64,000 nt of DNA, taken from contig NC_089494.1 of the NCBI RefSeq assembly GCF_036850765.1, forward strand, positions 230,658,779-230,722,778, read 5' to 3'. The notes under the pieces are model-generated. The model saw only the letters and a program-made list of their open reading frames with translations. It was not told the DNA's origin and did no database searches. Of the stretch, positions 24,200-35,040 are shown one piece after another. The DNA comes from Saccopteryx bilineata (Eukaryota > Chordata > Mammalia > Chiroptera > Emballonuridae). A program made the position numbers and the translations under genes. Position 1 is the first letter of the stretch. Each line of letters opens with the position of its first letter.

Positions 24200-25859
24200 A
24201 AAAAAGTTTTTCCTATGTAAAACACTTAGGTCAACATGAAATTTTGGGATAAAGGAAGTAATTTCCTTTTTCTTTCGGTCTGAGTGAAGTCCAGATTTAG
24301 TTTGTTCTGACTATAAGGATAGTATCTGTCTTTCTTTAATTTTTTACTCACATAATTTTTTTCTATGTTGTGATAGATGGAATAATTGTTTGTTCTCTCT
24401 TAGTCATAAGGCATGAGGTCTCTCAGAGAGAGTGTTCATTGATGACAATATGCTGGTAAATACAACCACAATAGTCACTTCTCTATTTTGATGTTGAAAA
24501 GGTGTTAATGGAGCAATTAACCCCTTTAAAAGTGGTGTCACTTAATAAGAATTACTTTAATTATATTTAAAATACTGTATTTCAAACACATGTATATTTT
24601 CATTAAAAGCATCACTAAAACACTTCACTGCTGCTTATTTTCATTAGTTGTTTCAATACTAAGGTGAGATAAAGAGCATTATTTATTATTATACTTACTT
24701 GAAGATTTAGCAGTTTACAAATATGAATTTTACTATAAATAATAAAGTCTGTTTAACATATTTTTCTACTTCAAATAATTTTTTTCACTTTAATTTAGTT
24801 AAGAGTCTTGTGAATAAAGAGAGGACAACTGGGGATAGTTCTACCTTGGGATCCCTCAGGACAGATAGTATAAATAGATGGAGATGGTATGGTATTCATT
24901 GTAACTCAAAGGTGTGTGTACTGTGAGCAATATATTCTTTAAGCTGATAATGGAAGTGACTGTTTACTGGGCTCTTACTACATGCCAGGCATAATACTAA
25001 ATCATTTAATCCTCATAACAGACTGAGGTGCAAATATATATTATCCAGGGAGAAAAAGAATTTCTAAAGAACAAAGCTGTCCAACAATGGAATGGGCTAC
25101 TCCTAAGGCAGTAAGTCCCCATGATAAAAAAAAACAACAGGTTTTTATTGATCAGGAAAGCAGTGGAGACACTCCTGACTCAAGAAGGAGGTTGGTTCAA
25201 ATGACATTTGGGGTTATTACTTCTTCTGGATTCTTATGATTTACCCTACAGAGGCCATTGTACCTTGCAATGTAAACCAAATAACACCAAAAAAAAAGAA
25301 AAAAAAGATCATTCAATTTAAAATCCAAATATCATGTTTAAACATCTCAATTCTTTCCATCAGTCAAGGCATTTAGTGTTATTTGTTTAGACACATAATA
25401 TATGTAGCCTTTGGTTTATTTTTTTTACCCTTGAGATCCTATTGTCCTCAAATTTAAAAGTGGGTTACCGAAATAGTACACTAGAATTATGAGGACTTTA
25501 ATATTAAAATTCAAATATGTTTTTGACTTCTCAGTTCTGGTATAAAAGGTTTTTGGGAAATTCATAATCAGTGTACTAAAGAAGTAAAAGGCACAGATTT
25601 CAGCCTTGTGCATACTTTGGTTCATGTCTCTACTATATTTGGTCCACTTTCTGGCTGTGTCAGCTGAGCCCCAGGTCTCTTTTCCTTGGGTAAGGAAACT
25701 GAAAGATAATGCTTACCTCACAGTTTTGTAGTGAGTCTTAGATGTTTTGTGCCTGACATGTAGTGAGAACCCAGTAAATGGTTGCTTCTATTATTATATT
25801 AAAAATTTATCATCATATTACATATACTTAATTTTTAAACTTTTCATTTTTTTGATGCC
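24200..25859. other. Non-coding; MIR at 24950-25060
   Basis: A MIR element is visible (gtttactgggctcttactacatgccaggcataatactaaatcatttaatcctcataac). The rest is AT-rich. A 67-residue ORF at 24723-24926 shows no domain. Confidence 0.45.
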
Positions 25860-26570
25860 AATATCTTTTTATTTAAAAAAGATAAAATTTACATATAGCA
25901 AAATGCATATATATTTGATCAATGTATACATTCATGTAACTTCCTTCCTACTTGCATTCCAGAAAGTTCCCTTATGCGCCTTTCCAGTAAATTCTCACTT
26001 TCTTTTCTCCACCCTAGACAACTACTGTTCTGATTTTTATCACCATTGATAATTTTGCGTGTTCTTGAATTTTATATAAATGGAAAAATAAAATATATAC
26101 TTTTGAATCTAGTTTCCTTCCAAATAGTGTTTTTGAGATTTATTCATGTTGTTGTATCACTAGTTCATTCTTTTTTATAGCTGAAAAGTACTTCATTATA
26201 TAAACTAGTTTGTTTATCTATTCTCCTAACTGATGAAAGTGCTTCCATTTGGTGATTTTACAATATATAGCTGCTGTAACCTTTCTTGTACAAAGGTTTT
26301 TGTTTGTGCATAATATCATTTCTATTGCGTAAATACCTACAGTGGAATTACCAACTAAAAGAGTAGCTGTATGTTTACCTTTGTAAGAAACTGACAGTTT
26401 GCCAAAGAGGTTGTATCATCTTCCCTTTCACCAGAGATGTGAATGATATTTGATATTGTCAGTCAAGTTTTAGCCATTGTACTGTGTGTAATGATACATC
26501 ACTGTGATTTTGTTTTTTGTTTATCTGATGACTAATGATGGTAAGCACATTTTTGGGGGTTATTTATAGT
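25860..26570 (-). repeat. Old L1 (L1M-type) 3' end, antisense
   Basis: The antisense L1 3'-UTR wording is clear: gagatttattcatgttgttgtatcactagttcattc, tagctgctgtaacctttcttgtac, taaatacctacagtggaatt, aagaaactgacagtttgccaaagaggttgt and ctgatgactaatgatg. Confidence 0.75.
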
Positions 26571-26961
26571 CTACCTTAGACTACACTTGAGTAGGATCCT
26601 TTGAATCCTTTTTCTGATTAGACTCAGACCTTTGGCTCTTTTCTTGGCCCATTTATTCCAGCCTCATATTGAAAATTCTCCAAACTTGTTCTCACCAACC
26701 TTAATATCTGATCAAATTCTGCATTCCCCACTCCTATCACTCTTATCGCCTTGGTCTGCCTTCAGCGAAAATCCTTCCTGTTGAGTCAGTTTAGCAAGAA
26801 TTCCTGCGGCCTTACTGTTTCTTCTTATTAATCACTTCCCATCCATTGACACTCCATTTTTGCTTGGCTCTAAAGGTCCACTTGTCCTTGTTGTATTTAA
26901 AGTTGAGCCCCATCTTTTCTCCTTATTGTAAAACCTCATTGTAGTAGCCTCCCTGAATAAG
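26571..26961. other. No gene seen
   Basis: Unique-looking pyrimidine-rich DNA next to the LTR cluster. No exon signal is visible. Confidence 0.4.
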
Positions 26962-26966
26962 GTCTG

Positions 26967-27431
26967 TGTTGGTCAAATAAGTTTGTAAATATGATATATA
27001 TGTTTGCTCGCTTATACTTTGCATTGGGTGTGGGGGATAGGCTGTAAGCAGGCAGGGTCATTATAGCCTAAGGCTTAGTTTTAAAACTAAGCCTTTCTCA
27101 CCCTTTTAATACTAAGATCTTTTCAAAACTAAGCTTTTTTCCACATCTTTGACTGTTGCATGATGTGGGGTGGTACACTCTCATGAGGAATCCCATTATG
27201 CCTCAGATAAGTAACTTTGTATCAGAGACTTCCTTGTTTGTATATTGGCTTAAAGGTTTTTATTTTTACACTATAAAATGGGGCAGAGGAGCGCATGCTG
27301 GAGGAGAGCAGAGAAAGGCCATGTGGAGGGGTGGAGAAGCAACTTAGATAGTGGAGTGATGAAGGAGAAGTCAGTTTGTGCAGAGTTTGTGCAGAGAGAA
27401 GGAGATGGGGAACAGAGGTGAAAAAGGCTGG
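26967..27431 (+). mobile_element. LTR fragment A (5' part only)
   Basis: It starts TGTTGGTCAAATAAG and follows the LTR family consensus up to GGCTGG at 27431, where a second LTR start follows directly. It contains the putative TATA box (CTATAAAATGGGG at 27269-27281). It lacks about 45 bp after the TATA region that the other copies have. The 3' third of an LTR is absent. Confidence 0.85.
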
Positions 27432-28400
27432 TGTTGGTCAAATAAGTTTGCAAATTGATATATATGTTTGGTCGCTTATAGTTTGCATTGGGTGTGGGAG
27501 ACAGGCTGTAAGCCAGCAGGGTGGTTATAGCCTAAGCACAGGGGTCCCCAAACTACAGCCCGCGGGCCGCATGCAGCCCCCTGAGGCCATTTATCCGGCC
27601 CCCGCTGCACTTCTGGAAGGGGCACCTCTTTCATTGGTGGTCAGTGAGAGGAGCATAGTTTCCATTGAAATACTGGTCAGTTTGTTGATTTAAATTTACT
27701 TGTTCTTTATTTTAAATATTGCATTTGTTCTCATTTTGTTTTTTTACTTTAAAATAAGATATGTGCAGTGTGCATAGGGATTTGTTCATAGTTTTTTTTT
27801 ATAGTATGGCCCTCCAACAGTCTGAGGGACAGTGAACTGGCCCCCTGTGTAAAAAGTTTGGGGACCCCTGGCCTAAGGCTTAGTTTTAAGACTAAGCTTT
27901 TCCCCACATCCTTGACTGTTGCATGATGTGGGGTAGTGCACTCTCATGAGGAATCCCATTATGCCTTAGATAAGTGACTTTGTATCAGTGACTTCCTTAT
28001 TTGTATACTGGATTAAAGGTTTTGATTTCTACACTATAAAATGGGGCAGACCGGGAACTTGCTCTCTCTCAGTTCCTGAGATTAGTATTAGAGAGAAGAG
28101 CAGAGAAAGGCCACATGGAGCAGGCCAGAGAAGCAGCCAAGATGGTGGAGTACTGAGGGAGAAGCCAGTTTGTGCAGAGTTTGTGTAGAGAGAAGGAGAT
28201 TGGAAACAGAGGTGAATAAGGCTGGTGAGCTAGAAATCTTTGATTCTAGGAAACTCGGATAAGTCAGTGGCTTTGGGAGCCCTGAATGGAAAGGGAAGTG
28301 TCTTCCCACTGTGTGTATTTCTTGCCTGCTGGGTGCAAGCTAGGATTAAAGCTGATGGCCCACCAGTTCTTGCCTCTGTTGTTTTATTACCGTCTGTCTT
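27432..28400 (+). mobile_element. LTR B, truncated at the 3' end and holding a hAT insertion
   Basis: A second LTR start (TGTTGGTCAAATAAG) abuts LTR A without spacer. It continues past the point where A stops, through TTGATTCTAGGAAAC and GGCCCACCAGTTCTTG, and is lost after ACCGTCTGTC, about 75 bp short of the family end. A 332-bp hAT element sits at 27539-27870. Confidence 0.85.
27539..27870 (+). mobile_element. Non-autonomous hAT, CAGGGGTCCCCAAAC family, copy 1
   Basis: The termini CAGGGGTCCCCAAAC and GTTTGGGGACCCCTG are perfect inverted repeats. The flanks GCCTAAGC and GCCTAAGG are an 8-bp duplication with one change. The interior is non-coding and about 95% like the copy at 30696-31026 by eye. 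Confidence 0.92.
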
Positions 28401-29388
28401 ACCAACAATGTCATAAGTAACTTTTTCTTTAATAGACAACCTTGAATTCATTTCTGTGGCAGTGTGAGGTAGGTGTAGAGATTCTCTTGTTTTTCCTTTT
28501 AAGACTAGTATTTACTTTATTTGCACACTAAGGCCACAATATTTTGAAGGTCCCAAAGTGAAACATGCAGTAATAGAAGCTGACAATTTCTTGGTGGGAC
28601 AATGACTCCTAGATGAATGTGTACCATTCATTGTTGTTATTGATTTTTACTTTCCTCAGATTTTTCTATTTTCTTGGCCTCTAATTAAGCAGGACAGTTT
28701 TTTGTGAAGAGGAAGCTCAGACTGTCTGTGTCGGCACTTATAATTGCCCCATACTCTCTTCCTAGTGATTTGCACCTTTCTTTCTCTTTATTTCTCCTCC
28801 CACTCCCCAAATCTCCATGTTTCATGTCTTTATGGAAATCATATAACATTTTGTTTATAAGCATTTTGTTTCTTGTGTTCTTAAATTCTACAAATAATCA
28901 AAGTAATTGTATCACAGTAAGTTATTTTATTTTTGTAAAAAATATAAATTATTTTGTAGCTCCTACTTTATTACTTATGTTTTCATTGAAAGAATAAAGT
29001 CATTATAATAATGAATTATGTTTATGGTACACAGTTAGGACTTGATGCAGGATTGATTCCCACTTAATATTACAAAGCTTTACAAAGCTCAACTGCTCCT
29101 GAATGAACTTTTCCAAAGAGCTCACAGTCTGGTAGAGCAGACAGACATGTTAGAAGCTGTGCATTAGCCTGAGTCAGTATAAAGAGGTAGAGAACTATGG
29201 ATCCAAAAAAAAAGAGTCTGTTGAATTCTTATGTCCAAGATGTTTAAGTAGTCATCAAACTCTTCACAGAGGTGACCTAAAACTGATGTTTGAAGAACAA
29301 ATAAGATTTTTTTCTTAGAAAACAAAAAGAGTCAATAATTTCATATCTAGGGAACAACAGGAGCAAAGGTGTTATTAAACAGCGATCT
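28401..29388. other. Unique-looking DNA, no gene
   Basis: AT-rich with no repeat that I can name. The 97-residue ORF at 28704-28997 is hydrophobic but has no domain or splice context. Confidence 0.4.
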
Positions 29389-29404
29389 ATAAAAACCACA
29401 AACA

Positions 29405-29623
29405 GCCTGACCTGTGGTGGCGCAGTGGATAAAGCATCGACCTGGAAATGCTGAGGTCGCCGGTTCGAAACCCTGGGCTTGCCTGGTCAAGGCACATATG
29501 GGAGTTGATGCTTCCAGCTCCTCCCCCTCTTCTACCTCTCTCTCTCTCTGTCTCTCTCTCTCTCTCTGTCTCTCCCTCTCCTCTCTAAAAATGAATAAAT
29601 AAATAAAAATTAAAAATAAATAA
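29405..29623 (+). mobile_element. tRNA-derived SINE (CTGACCTGTGGTGGCGCAG type)
   Basis: The head GCCTGACCTGTGGTGGCGCAG, a B box (GGTTCGAAACC), a (CT)n body and an A/T-rich tail are present. The 16-bp repeat ATAAAAACCACAAACA flanks it exactly (29389-29404 and 29624-29639). Confidence 0.93.
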
Positions 29624-29639
29624 ATAAAAACCACAAACA

Positions 29640-29872
29640 CAACTGCCTAATATTCTATCAAATGTTTATGAAATAGGAGAATGGCTAAAGCCAATTAAGG
29701 TTCCTGGATTTTTAGAAGTTTCAATACTATTTATATCAGTTGGTTCTCTATCTGGTGGGAGATTCCCTAAAAAAGCAACAAGGATCATTGTTAAGCTTAC
29801 CTATTTTCAAATTCCCCCTAATATTTGTGAACATGGGTGCACATAACAATGATTTTTGCTCATTTTAAGAAA
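29640..29872. other. No gene seen
   Basis: Short unique-looking stretch between the SINE and the LTR cluster. Confidence 0.4.
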
Positions 29873-30301
29873 AGACCTGTGAGTCAAATAAGTTTGCAAA
29901 TATGATGTATATGTGTAAAGCCAGTAGCAATGCCACCATCACAGCAGCCTGGCCCATGCAGGTTTGCATTTGATTCAAACAGATGGTAATGAAACAATGG
30001 AGCCACGAACTGGTGGGCCATTATATTTAATTCTAGCTTGCACCCTGCGGGCAAGTAAAAACACACACTGGGCTCCAAAACCCACTCATTCAGTGCTCAC
30101 AAAACTACTGACTTATCCAAGTTTCCTAGAATCAAAGGTTTCTAGCTCACCAGCCTCATTCACCTCTGTTCCCCATCTCCTTCTCTCTGCACAAACTCTG
30201 TACAAACTGGCTTCTCCTTCTGCACTCCACCATCTTGGCTACTTCCCCTCTCCTCCACGTGGCCTTACTCTGCTCTCCTACAGCATGGGCTTCTCCTAGA
30301 A

Positions 30302-30515
30302 CAGTGGTTCTCAACCTTTCTAATGCTGTGACCCCGCAATACAGTTCCTCATGTTGGGGTGACCCCAAACCAAAAAATAATTTTGGTGGCTACTTCATAA
30401 CTGTAATTTTGCTACAGTTATGATTCAGAATGTAAATACCTGATATGCATTATGTATTTTCTGGTGGCTTTAGGCAACCCCGCTGGGGTTGCGACCCACA
30501 GGTTGAGAACCACTG
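30302..30515. mobile_element. Non-autonomous hAT, CAGTGGTTCTCAACC family
   Basis: Inverted ends CAGTGGTTCTCAACCT and GGTTGAGAACCACTG. The perfect 8-bp duplication TCCTAGAA lies at 30294-30301 and 30516-30523. 214 bp, non-coding; the body resembles the URR1-type hATs of other mammals as I recall them. Confidence 0.93.
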
Positions 30516-30695
30516 TCCTAGAACTTCATGACTCTTCTAATGCTAATCTCAGGAACTAAGAGAGAGCAAGCTCTGGGTCTGCCCCATTTTATAGTGTAGA
30601 AATCAAAATCTTTAATCCAATATACAAACAAGGAAGTCTCTGATACAAAGTCACTTAGGGTGGGAAAGGCTTAGTCTTAAAACTAAGCCTTAGGG

Positions 30696-31026
30696 CAGGG
30701 GTCCCCAAACTACGGCCCGCGGGCCATATGTGGCCCCCTGAGGCCATTTATCCGGCCCCTGCCGCACTTCCAGAAGGGGCACCTCTTTCATTGGTGGTCA
30801 GTGAGAGGAGCATAGTTCCCATTGAAATACTGGTCAGTTTGTTGGTTTAAATTTACTTGTTCTTTATTTTAAATATTGTATTTGTTCCCGTTTTGTTTTT
30901 TTACTTTAAAATAAGATATGTGCAGTGTGCATTGGGATTTGTTCATAGTTTTTTTTATAGTCCGGCCCTCCAACGGTCTGAGGGACAGTGAACTGGCCCC
31001 CTGTGTAAAAAGTTTGGGGACCCCTG
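30696..31026 (+). mobile_element. Non-autonomous hAT, CAGGGGTCCCCAAAC family, copy 2
   Basis: 331 bp with inverted ends CAGGGGTCCCCAAAC / GTTTGGGGACCCCTG and the perfect 8-bp duplication CCTTAGGG (30688-30695 and 31027-31034). It lies at the same LTR position as copy 1 but in the opposite orientation relative to the LTR. Confidence 0.94.
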
Positions 31027-31378
31027 CCTTAGGGTATAATGACCCTGCCTGCTTACAGCCTGTCCTCACATCCAATGCAAACTATAAGCGAGCAAACCTA
31101 TATATCATATTTACAAACTTATTTGACCAACATTCCACCTTTTTTTCTCACTTCACAATCTAAAGCACAGGTATACCTGCACAAGGAAATTAGGCACATT
31201 ACACAAATTACAACAACATGACAAATCATACAATTTCAAAAATTATAAAGGATACACTTCACCAGTCTCTGAGCATTTTGCCAAAAGCGCAAAATGTCCT
31301 CTGACTTCTTTCTAGCCATGGGAAAAGCTTCCTGGGGTGGGGGGAAGACCTCAAGCTAAGCTTCACCCCCCCATCAGG

Positions 31379-32044
31379 TTATTTCATATTGTCCAAAATC
31401 CGTAAGTCCATCCAACAAAAGAACCAGTGCCCACTCCGGTCGTAGTCCAGGAATAAGTCCAAGCCACCCCTCTCATCCCTGCCATCCTGGCAGGTCTTAC
31501 ACTGTCCCAAGGAGGAGCACATGGCAATGGCAGTCAACATTTCCATCTCTACTCCGGAGAGCATGATGGCATTCACCCCTATGTCCCAAAATTGCAGACC
31601 TACCAGGGGCGTAGAAGGTACTCCTTGCTGCTGGGCTCTCACCTTCTGGAGACTGCGGATCGTAACTCCAGCTCAGTTCTCCTCATCCTCTAAAGAGGAA
31701 CTGAAAACACCAGCTCCCGCTGCCGGGCTCGAGCCATGAGCTGCCACTGCCATCTGGTCTGCGGACTTTGCAGCTCCGGCTCCGGCCTCAGCCCCAGCCT
31801 CCCACCCCTGCTGGCTTTCCACAATGTCCAAGGCAATCTGCAACTCACAAACCTGTGATTCCTCCTTCATCAGCTGCTGTATTTCTAAGCGAATCTCGTG
31901 AACCAGGTCAGCCTCCTTCTCCAGTGCTTGCTTCGGCTCCAAGGCCAGCATCTCTTTCTCTCACATTTGCTCCAGCTTCTTCCACTGCTCACTTTGCAGG
32001 TCCCAGGCAGCCTCTTCCACAAAGCTCTCAGTTTCCTCATGCAT
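31379..32044 (-). pseudogene. Decayed ORF in the internal region of the LTR element, unknown product
   Basis: One reverse-strand frame runs from an ATG at 32042-32044 to a stop at 31379-31381, 222 codons in all, broken by two in-frame stops (28th codon, and 31673-31675). The first part is rich in Glu, Leu and Gln with heptad-like spacing (LVHEIRLEIQQLMKEE), suggesting a coiled coil. An Ala/Gly-rich stretch follows. The last part holds a CxxC (QCKTCQDG) and an aromatic end (GHWFFCWMD). I do not recognise it as gag, protease, reverse transcriptase, integrase or envelope. The open frame kept over this length suggests former coding. It may be a captured host fragment or an unrelated element-specific protein; function unknown. 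Confidence 0.55.
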
Positions 32045-32189
32045 GGCTGTAAAAGTCAGGCAGCCTACGGTCCCCTAAAGGACAGCCATGGGGAACCATA
32101 ACAGCAGCCAGTCCTCTACTCTACTGCTCAAAGGTGGTGGTGGCTCCTTCCCGATCTGCATCGAATCCTGCCACAGACTGTGCCAAAAG

Positions 32190-32848
32190 TAAAGCCAGTA
32201 GCCACGGCCACCATCACAGCTGCCTGGCCCATGCAGGTTCTCATTTGATTTGGACAGATGGTAATGAAACAATAGAGCCACAAACTGGTGGGCTATTATC
32301 TTTAATCCTAGCTTGCATGCCAGCGGGCAAGTAAAAACACACACTGGGCTCCAAAACCCACTCATTCAGTACTCACAAATCTACTAACTTATTCGAGTTT
32401 CCTAGAATCAAAAGTTTCTAGCTCACTAGCCTTATTCACCTCTGTTCCCCATCTCCTTCTCTCTGCACAAACTCTGTACAAACTGGCTTCTCCTTCCACA
32501 CTCCACCATCTTGGCTACTTCCTCTCTCCTCCACATGGTCTTACTCTGCTCTCCTACAGCATGGGCTTCTCCTAGAACGTCATCACTCTTCTAATGCTAA
32601 TCTCAGGAACCGAGAGAGAGCAAGTTCCGGGTCTGCCCCATTTTATAGTGTAGAAATCAAAATCTTTAATCCAATATACAAACGAGAAAGTCTCTGATAC
32701 AAAGTCACTTAGGGTGGGAAAGGCTTAGTCTTAAAACTAAGCCTTAGGGTATAATGATCCTGCCTGCTTACAGCCTGTCCCCCACACCCAATGCAAACCA
32801 TAAGCGAGCGAACCTATATATCATATTTACAAACTTATTTGACCAACA
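32190..32848 (-). repeat. 5' LTR of the provirus
   Basis: 659 bp, reverse orientation, free of the two hAT insertions seen in its partner. It has a TATA-like CTATAAAATGGGG on the reverse strand near 32640. Its 3' terminal bases have mutated (TTTAC then TT). Confidence 0.88.
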
Positions 32849-33512
32849 ATATGTTCGCTCGCTTACGGTTTGCGTTGGGTGTAAGGGACAGGCTGTAAGC
32901 AGGCAGGGTCGTTATACTCTAAGGTTTAGTTTTAAGACTAAGCCTTTTCTACCCTTTTAATCATAAGATCTTCTCAAAGCTAAGCTTTTCCCCACACCCT
33001 TGACTGTTGTATGATGTGGGGTGGTGCACTCTTATGAGGAATCCCATTTATGCCCCAGACAAGTGACTTTGTATCAGAAGCTTTCTTATTTGTATATTGG
33101 ATTAAAGGTTTTGATTTCTACATTATAAAATGGAGCAGACTAGGAGCTCTCTCTCTCTTGGTTCCTGAAGTTAGCATTGTAGAGGAGAAGCACCCAAGAT
33201 GGTGCAATGCTGAAGGAGAAGCCAGTTTGTGCAGAGAAGGAGATGAGGAACAGAGGTGAATAAGGCTGGTGAGGTAGAAACCTTTGGTTCTAGGAAACTC
33301 AGATGAGTCAGTGGCTTTGGGAGCCCTGAATGGAAAGGGAAGTGTTTTCCCACTGTATGTATTTCTTACCTGCCGAGTATGAGCTAGGATTAAAGCTAAT
33401 GGCCCACCAGTTCTTGGCTCCATTGTTTCATTACTGTCTGACTGAATCAAGTGCAAACCTGCATGGGCCAGGCGGCTGTGATGGTGGCCATGGCTGCTGG
33501 CCTTATAAGACC

Positions 33513-34200
33513 CATGAATAATATATTTAAGGAGATAATATTTTCATTGTCTTAAAAGGTTAGACTAATGTAAAAATTGCAATAAATTCTAGAATTTATT
33601 ATAATGTAGATCTTTAAATGCCAGCCGAAATCAAGAGTAGTTCAATATGCCACTATTAAAAAGTTCTGTGTAAAAGACAAAAAGTTCTGTGTGGGAGATA
33701 AGTAAAAAAATATGGTTTGGCCATTAAGATCCCATCTATATTTTTTTCAAACAACTGAAACAACAGCAGTCTGTGCAGTATTCTCTGTTTTTTGCTTTTC
33801 CTCCTCTCTATCCGTCCCTCTTTCCATTTTTCTTTCTCTCTTTTTACATTTCCTTCTCTGTCCTTTCCTCCACTCCTTTCTCTCATTTCAACAACCATTT
33901 CAATGTTCCATAGCACCCCATGTATTTAGAATCAGGGAAAGAACCTGTTTATTTGCAGAAACCAAAGTGCACACTAGCCCTTTAAATAGAAAGCTTTAAG
34001 GCTGTGAACTAGGTGCTTACACAGTCATTGGAAGGGATGAAACAATGGGCTCTAGGTTAAACCCCCAGGCACGACCTTAGAACAGCATACCAAAACTGGC
34101 CTGTGGGGAAGTTTCTTTTTTTCTCACCATCTGGAAGTTGGCAGTGAGGAATCCCCCACTAGAACTGTGTTCAAGGATACATCATGTGTGATCCAGGGAT
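33513..34200. other. No gene seen
   Basis: AT-rich, with a pyrimidine-rich block at about 33780-33890 that gives false ORFs on both strands. Confidence 0.4.
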
Positions 34201-34215
34201 CAGAAAGCCACTTTC

Positions 34216-35040
34216 TTTTTTTTTATTTATTTTTATTTATTTCTATTTTTTTTCTATTTTTCTGATGCTGGAAACGAGGAGAGACAGTCAGACAGACTCC
34301 CGCATGCGCCTGACCGGGATCCACCCGGCACGCCCACCAGGGGCGACGCTTTGCCCACCAGGGGGCGATGCTCTGCCCCACTGGGGCATCGCTCTGCCGC
34401 AACCAGAGCCACTCCAGCACCAGGGCAGAGGCCAAGGAGCCATCCCCAGCGCCCGGGCCATCTCTGCTCCAATGGAGCCTTGGCTGCGGGAGGGGAAGAG
34501 AGAGAGAGGAAGGAGGGGGTGGGGGTGGAGAAGCAAATGGGCGCTTCTCCTATGTGCCCTGGCCGGGAATCGAACCCGGGTCCCCCGCACGCCAGGCCGA
34601 CGCTCTACCGCTGAGCCAACCGGCCAGGGCCCTTTTTATTTTATTTATTTATATATTTTTTGTATTTTTCCGAAGCTGGAAACGGAGAGAGACAGTCAGA
34701 CTCCCACATGCGCCCGACCTGGATCCACCCAGCATGCCCTCCAGGGGGCGACTCTCTGCCCACCAGGGGGCGATGCTCTGCCCCTCTGGGGTGTCGCTCT
34801 GTCGCGACCAGAGCCACTCTAGCACCTGGGGCAGAGGCCAAGGAGCCATCCCCAGCGCCCGGGCCATCTTTGCTCCAATGGAGCCTCGCTGCGGGAGGGG
34901 AAGAGAGAGACAGAGAGGAAGGAGAGGGGGAGGGGTGGAGAAGCAGATGGGCGCTTCTCCTGTGTGCCCTGGCCGGGAATTGAACCTGGGACCCCTGCAC
35001 ACCAGGCCAATGCTCTACCACTGAGCCAACCGGCCAGGGC
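34216..35040 (-). mobile_element. Head-to-tail dimer of Rhin-1-like SINEs
   Basis: Two full SINEs in reverse orientation, 34216-34630 and 34631-35040, each with its own T-rich tail end and a GGCCCTGGCCGGTTGGCTCAG head. Only one direct repeat, CAGAAAGCCACTTTC, flanks the pair (34201-34215 and 35041-35055); none separates them. The largest ORFs of this area (212 and 218 codons) lie in the SINEs and are not genes. Confidence 0.92.

Larger units (their letters stand above)
29914..31132 (-). repeat. 3' LTR of the provirus, with two hAT insertions
   Basis: On the reverse strand it starts TGTTGGTCAAATAAG and ends CTGGCTTTACA. Removal of 30302-30523 and 30696-31034 leaves about 658 bp. It carries the TATA-like CTATAAAATGGGG on the reverse strand near 30585. 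Confidence 0.88.
29914..32848 (-). mobile_element. Provirus-like LTR element, antisense
   Basis: A 2,935-bp element with two LTRs in the same (reverse) orientation, at 32190-32848 (5') and 29914-31132 (3'), around about 1,057 bp of internal DNA. The 3' LTR is about 658 bp once two hAT insertions are subtracted, matching the 659-bp 5' LTR. The 5-bp repeat ATATG flanks the element (29909-29913 and 32849-32853). LTR ends are TGTTGG and TTTACA on its own strand. A purine-rich tract precedes the 3' LTR (31133-31151 on the + strand reads as its pyrimidine complement). Next to the 5' LTR, at about 32161-32184, is a candidate primer-binding site whose complement ends TGCCA and contains TCGAATCCTG; a serine-tRNA-like match is possible but weak. 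There is no gag, pro, pol or env. It looks non-autonomous and is defective. Confidence 0.88.
29878..33507 (+). mobile_element. Solo LTR split by a provirus of its own family
   Basis: The host LTR begins TGTGAGTCAAATAAG at 29878, stops at 29913, resumes at 32854 and ends GGCCTTATA at 33507. The 5-bp repeat AGACC flanks the whole (29873-29877 and 33508-33512). The two parts join into one LTR of about 690 bp once the inserted element (29914-32848) and one copy of its ATATG target repeat are discounted. It is full-length apart from small changes at both termini. Confidence 0.9.

Noticed and set aside
31133..32189. Retroviral gag, pol or env in the LTR element
   Set aside because: About 1.06 kb is too short for these genes, and no zinc-knuckle, protease, reverse-transcriptase, integrase or envelope motif is visible in any frame.
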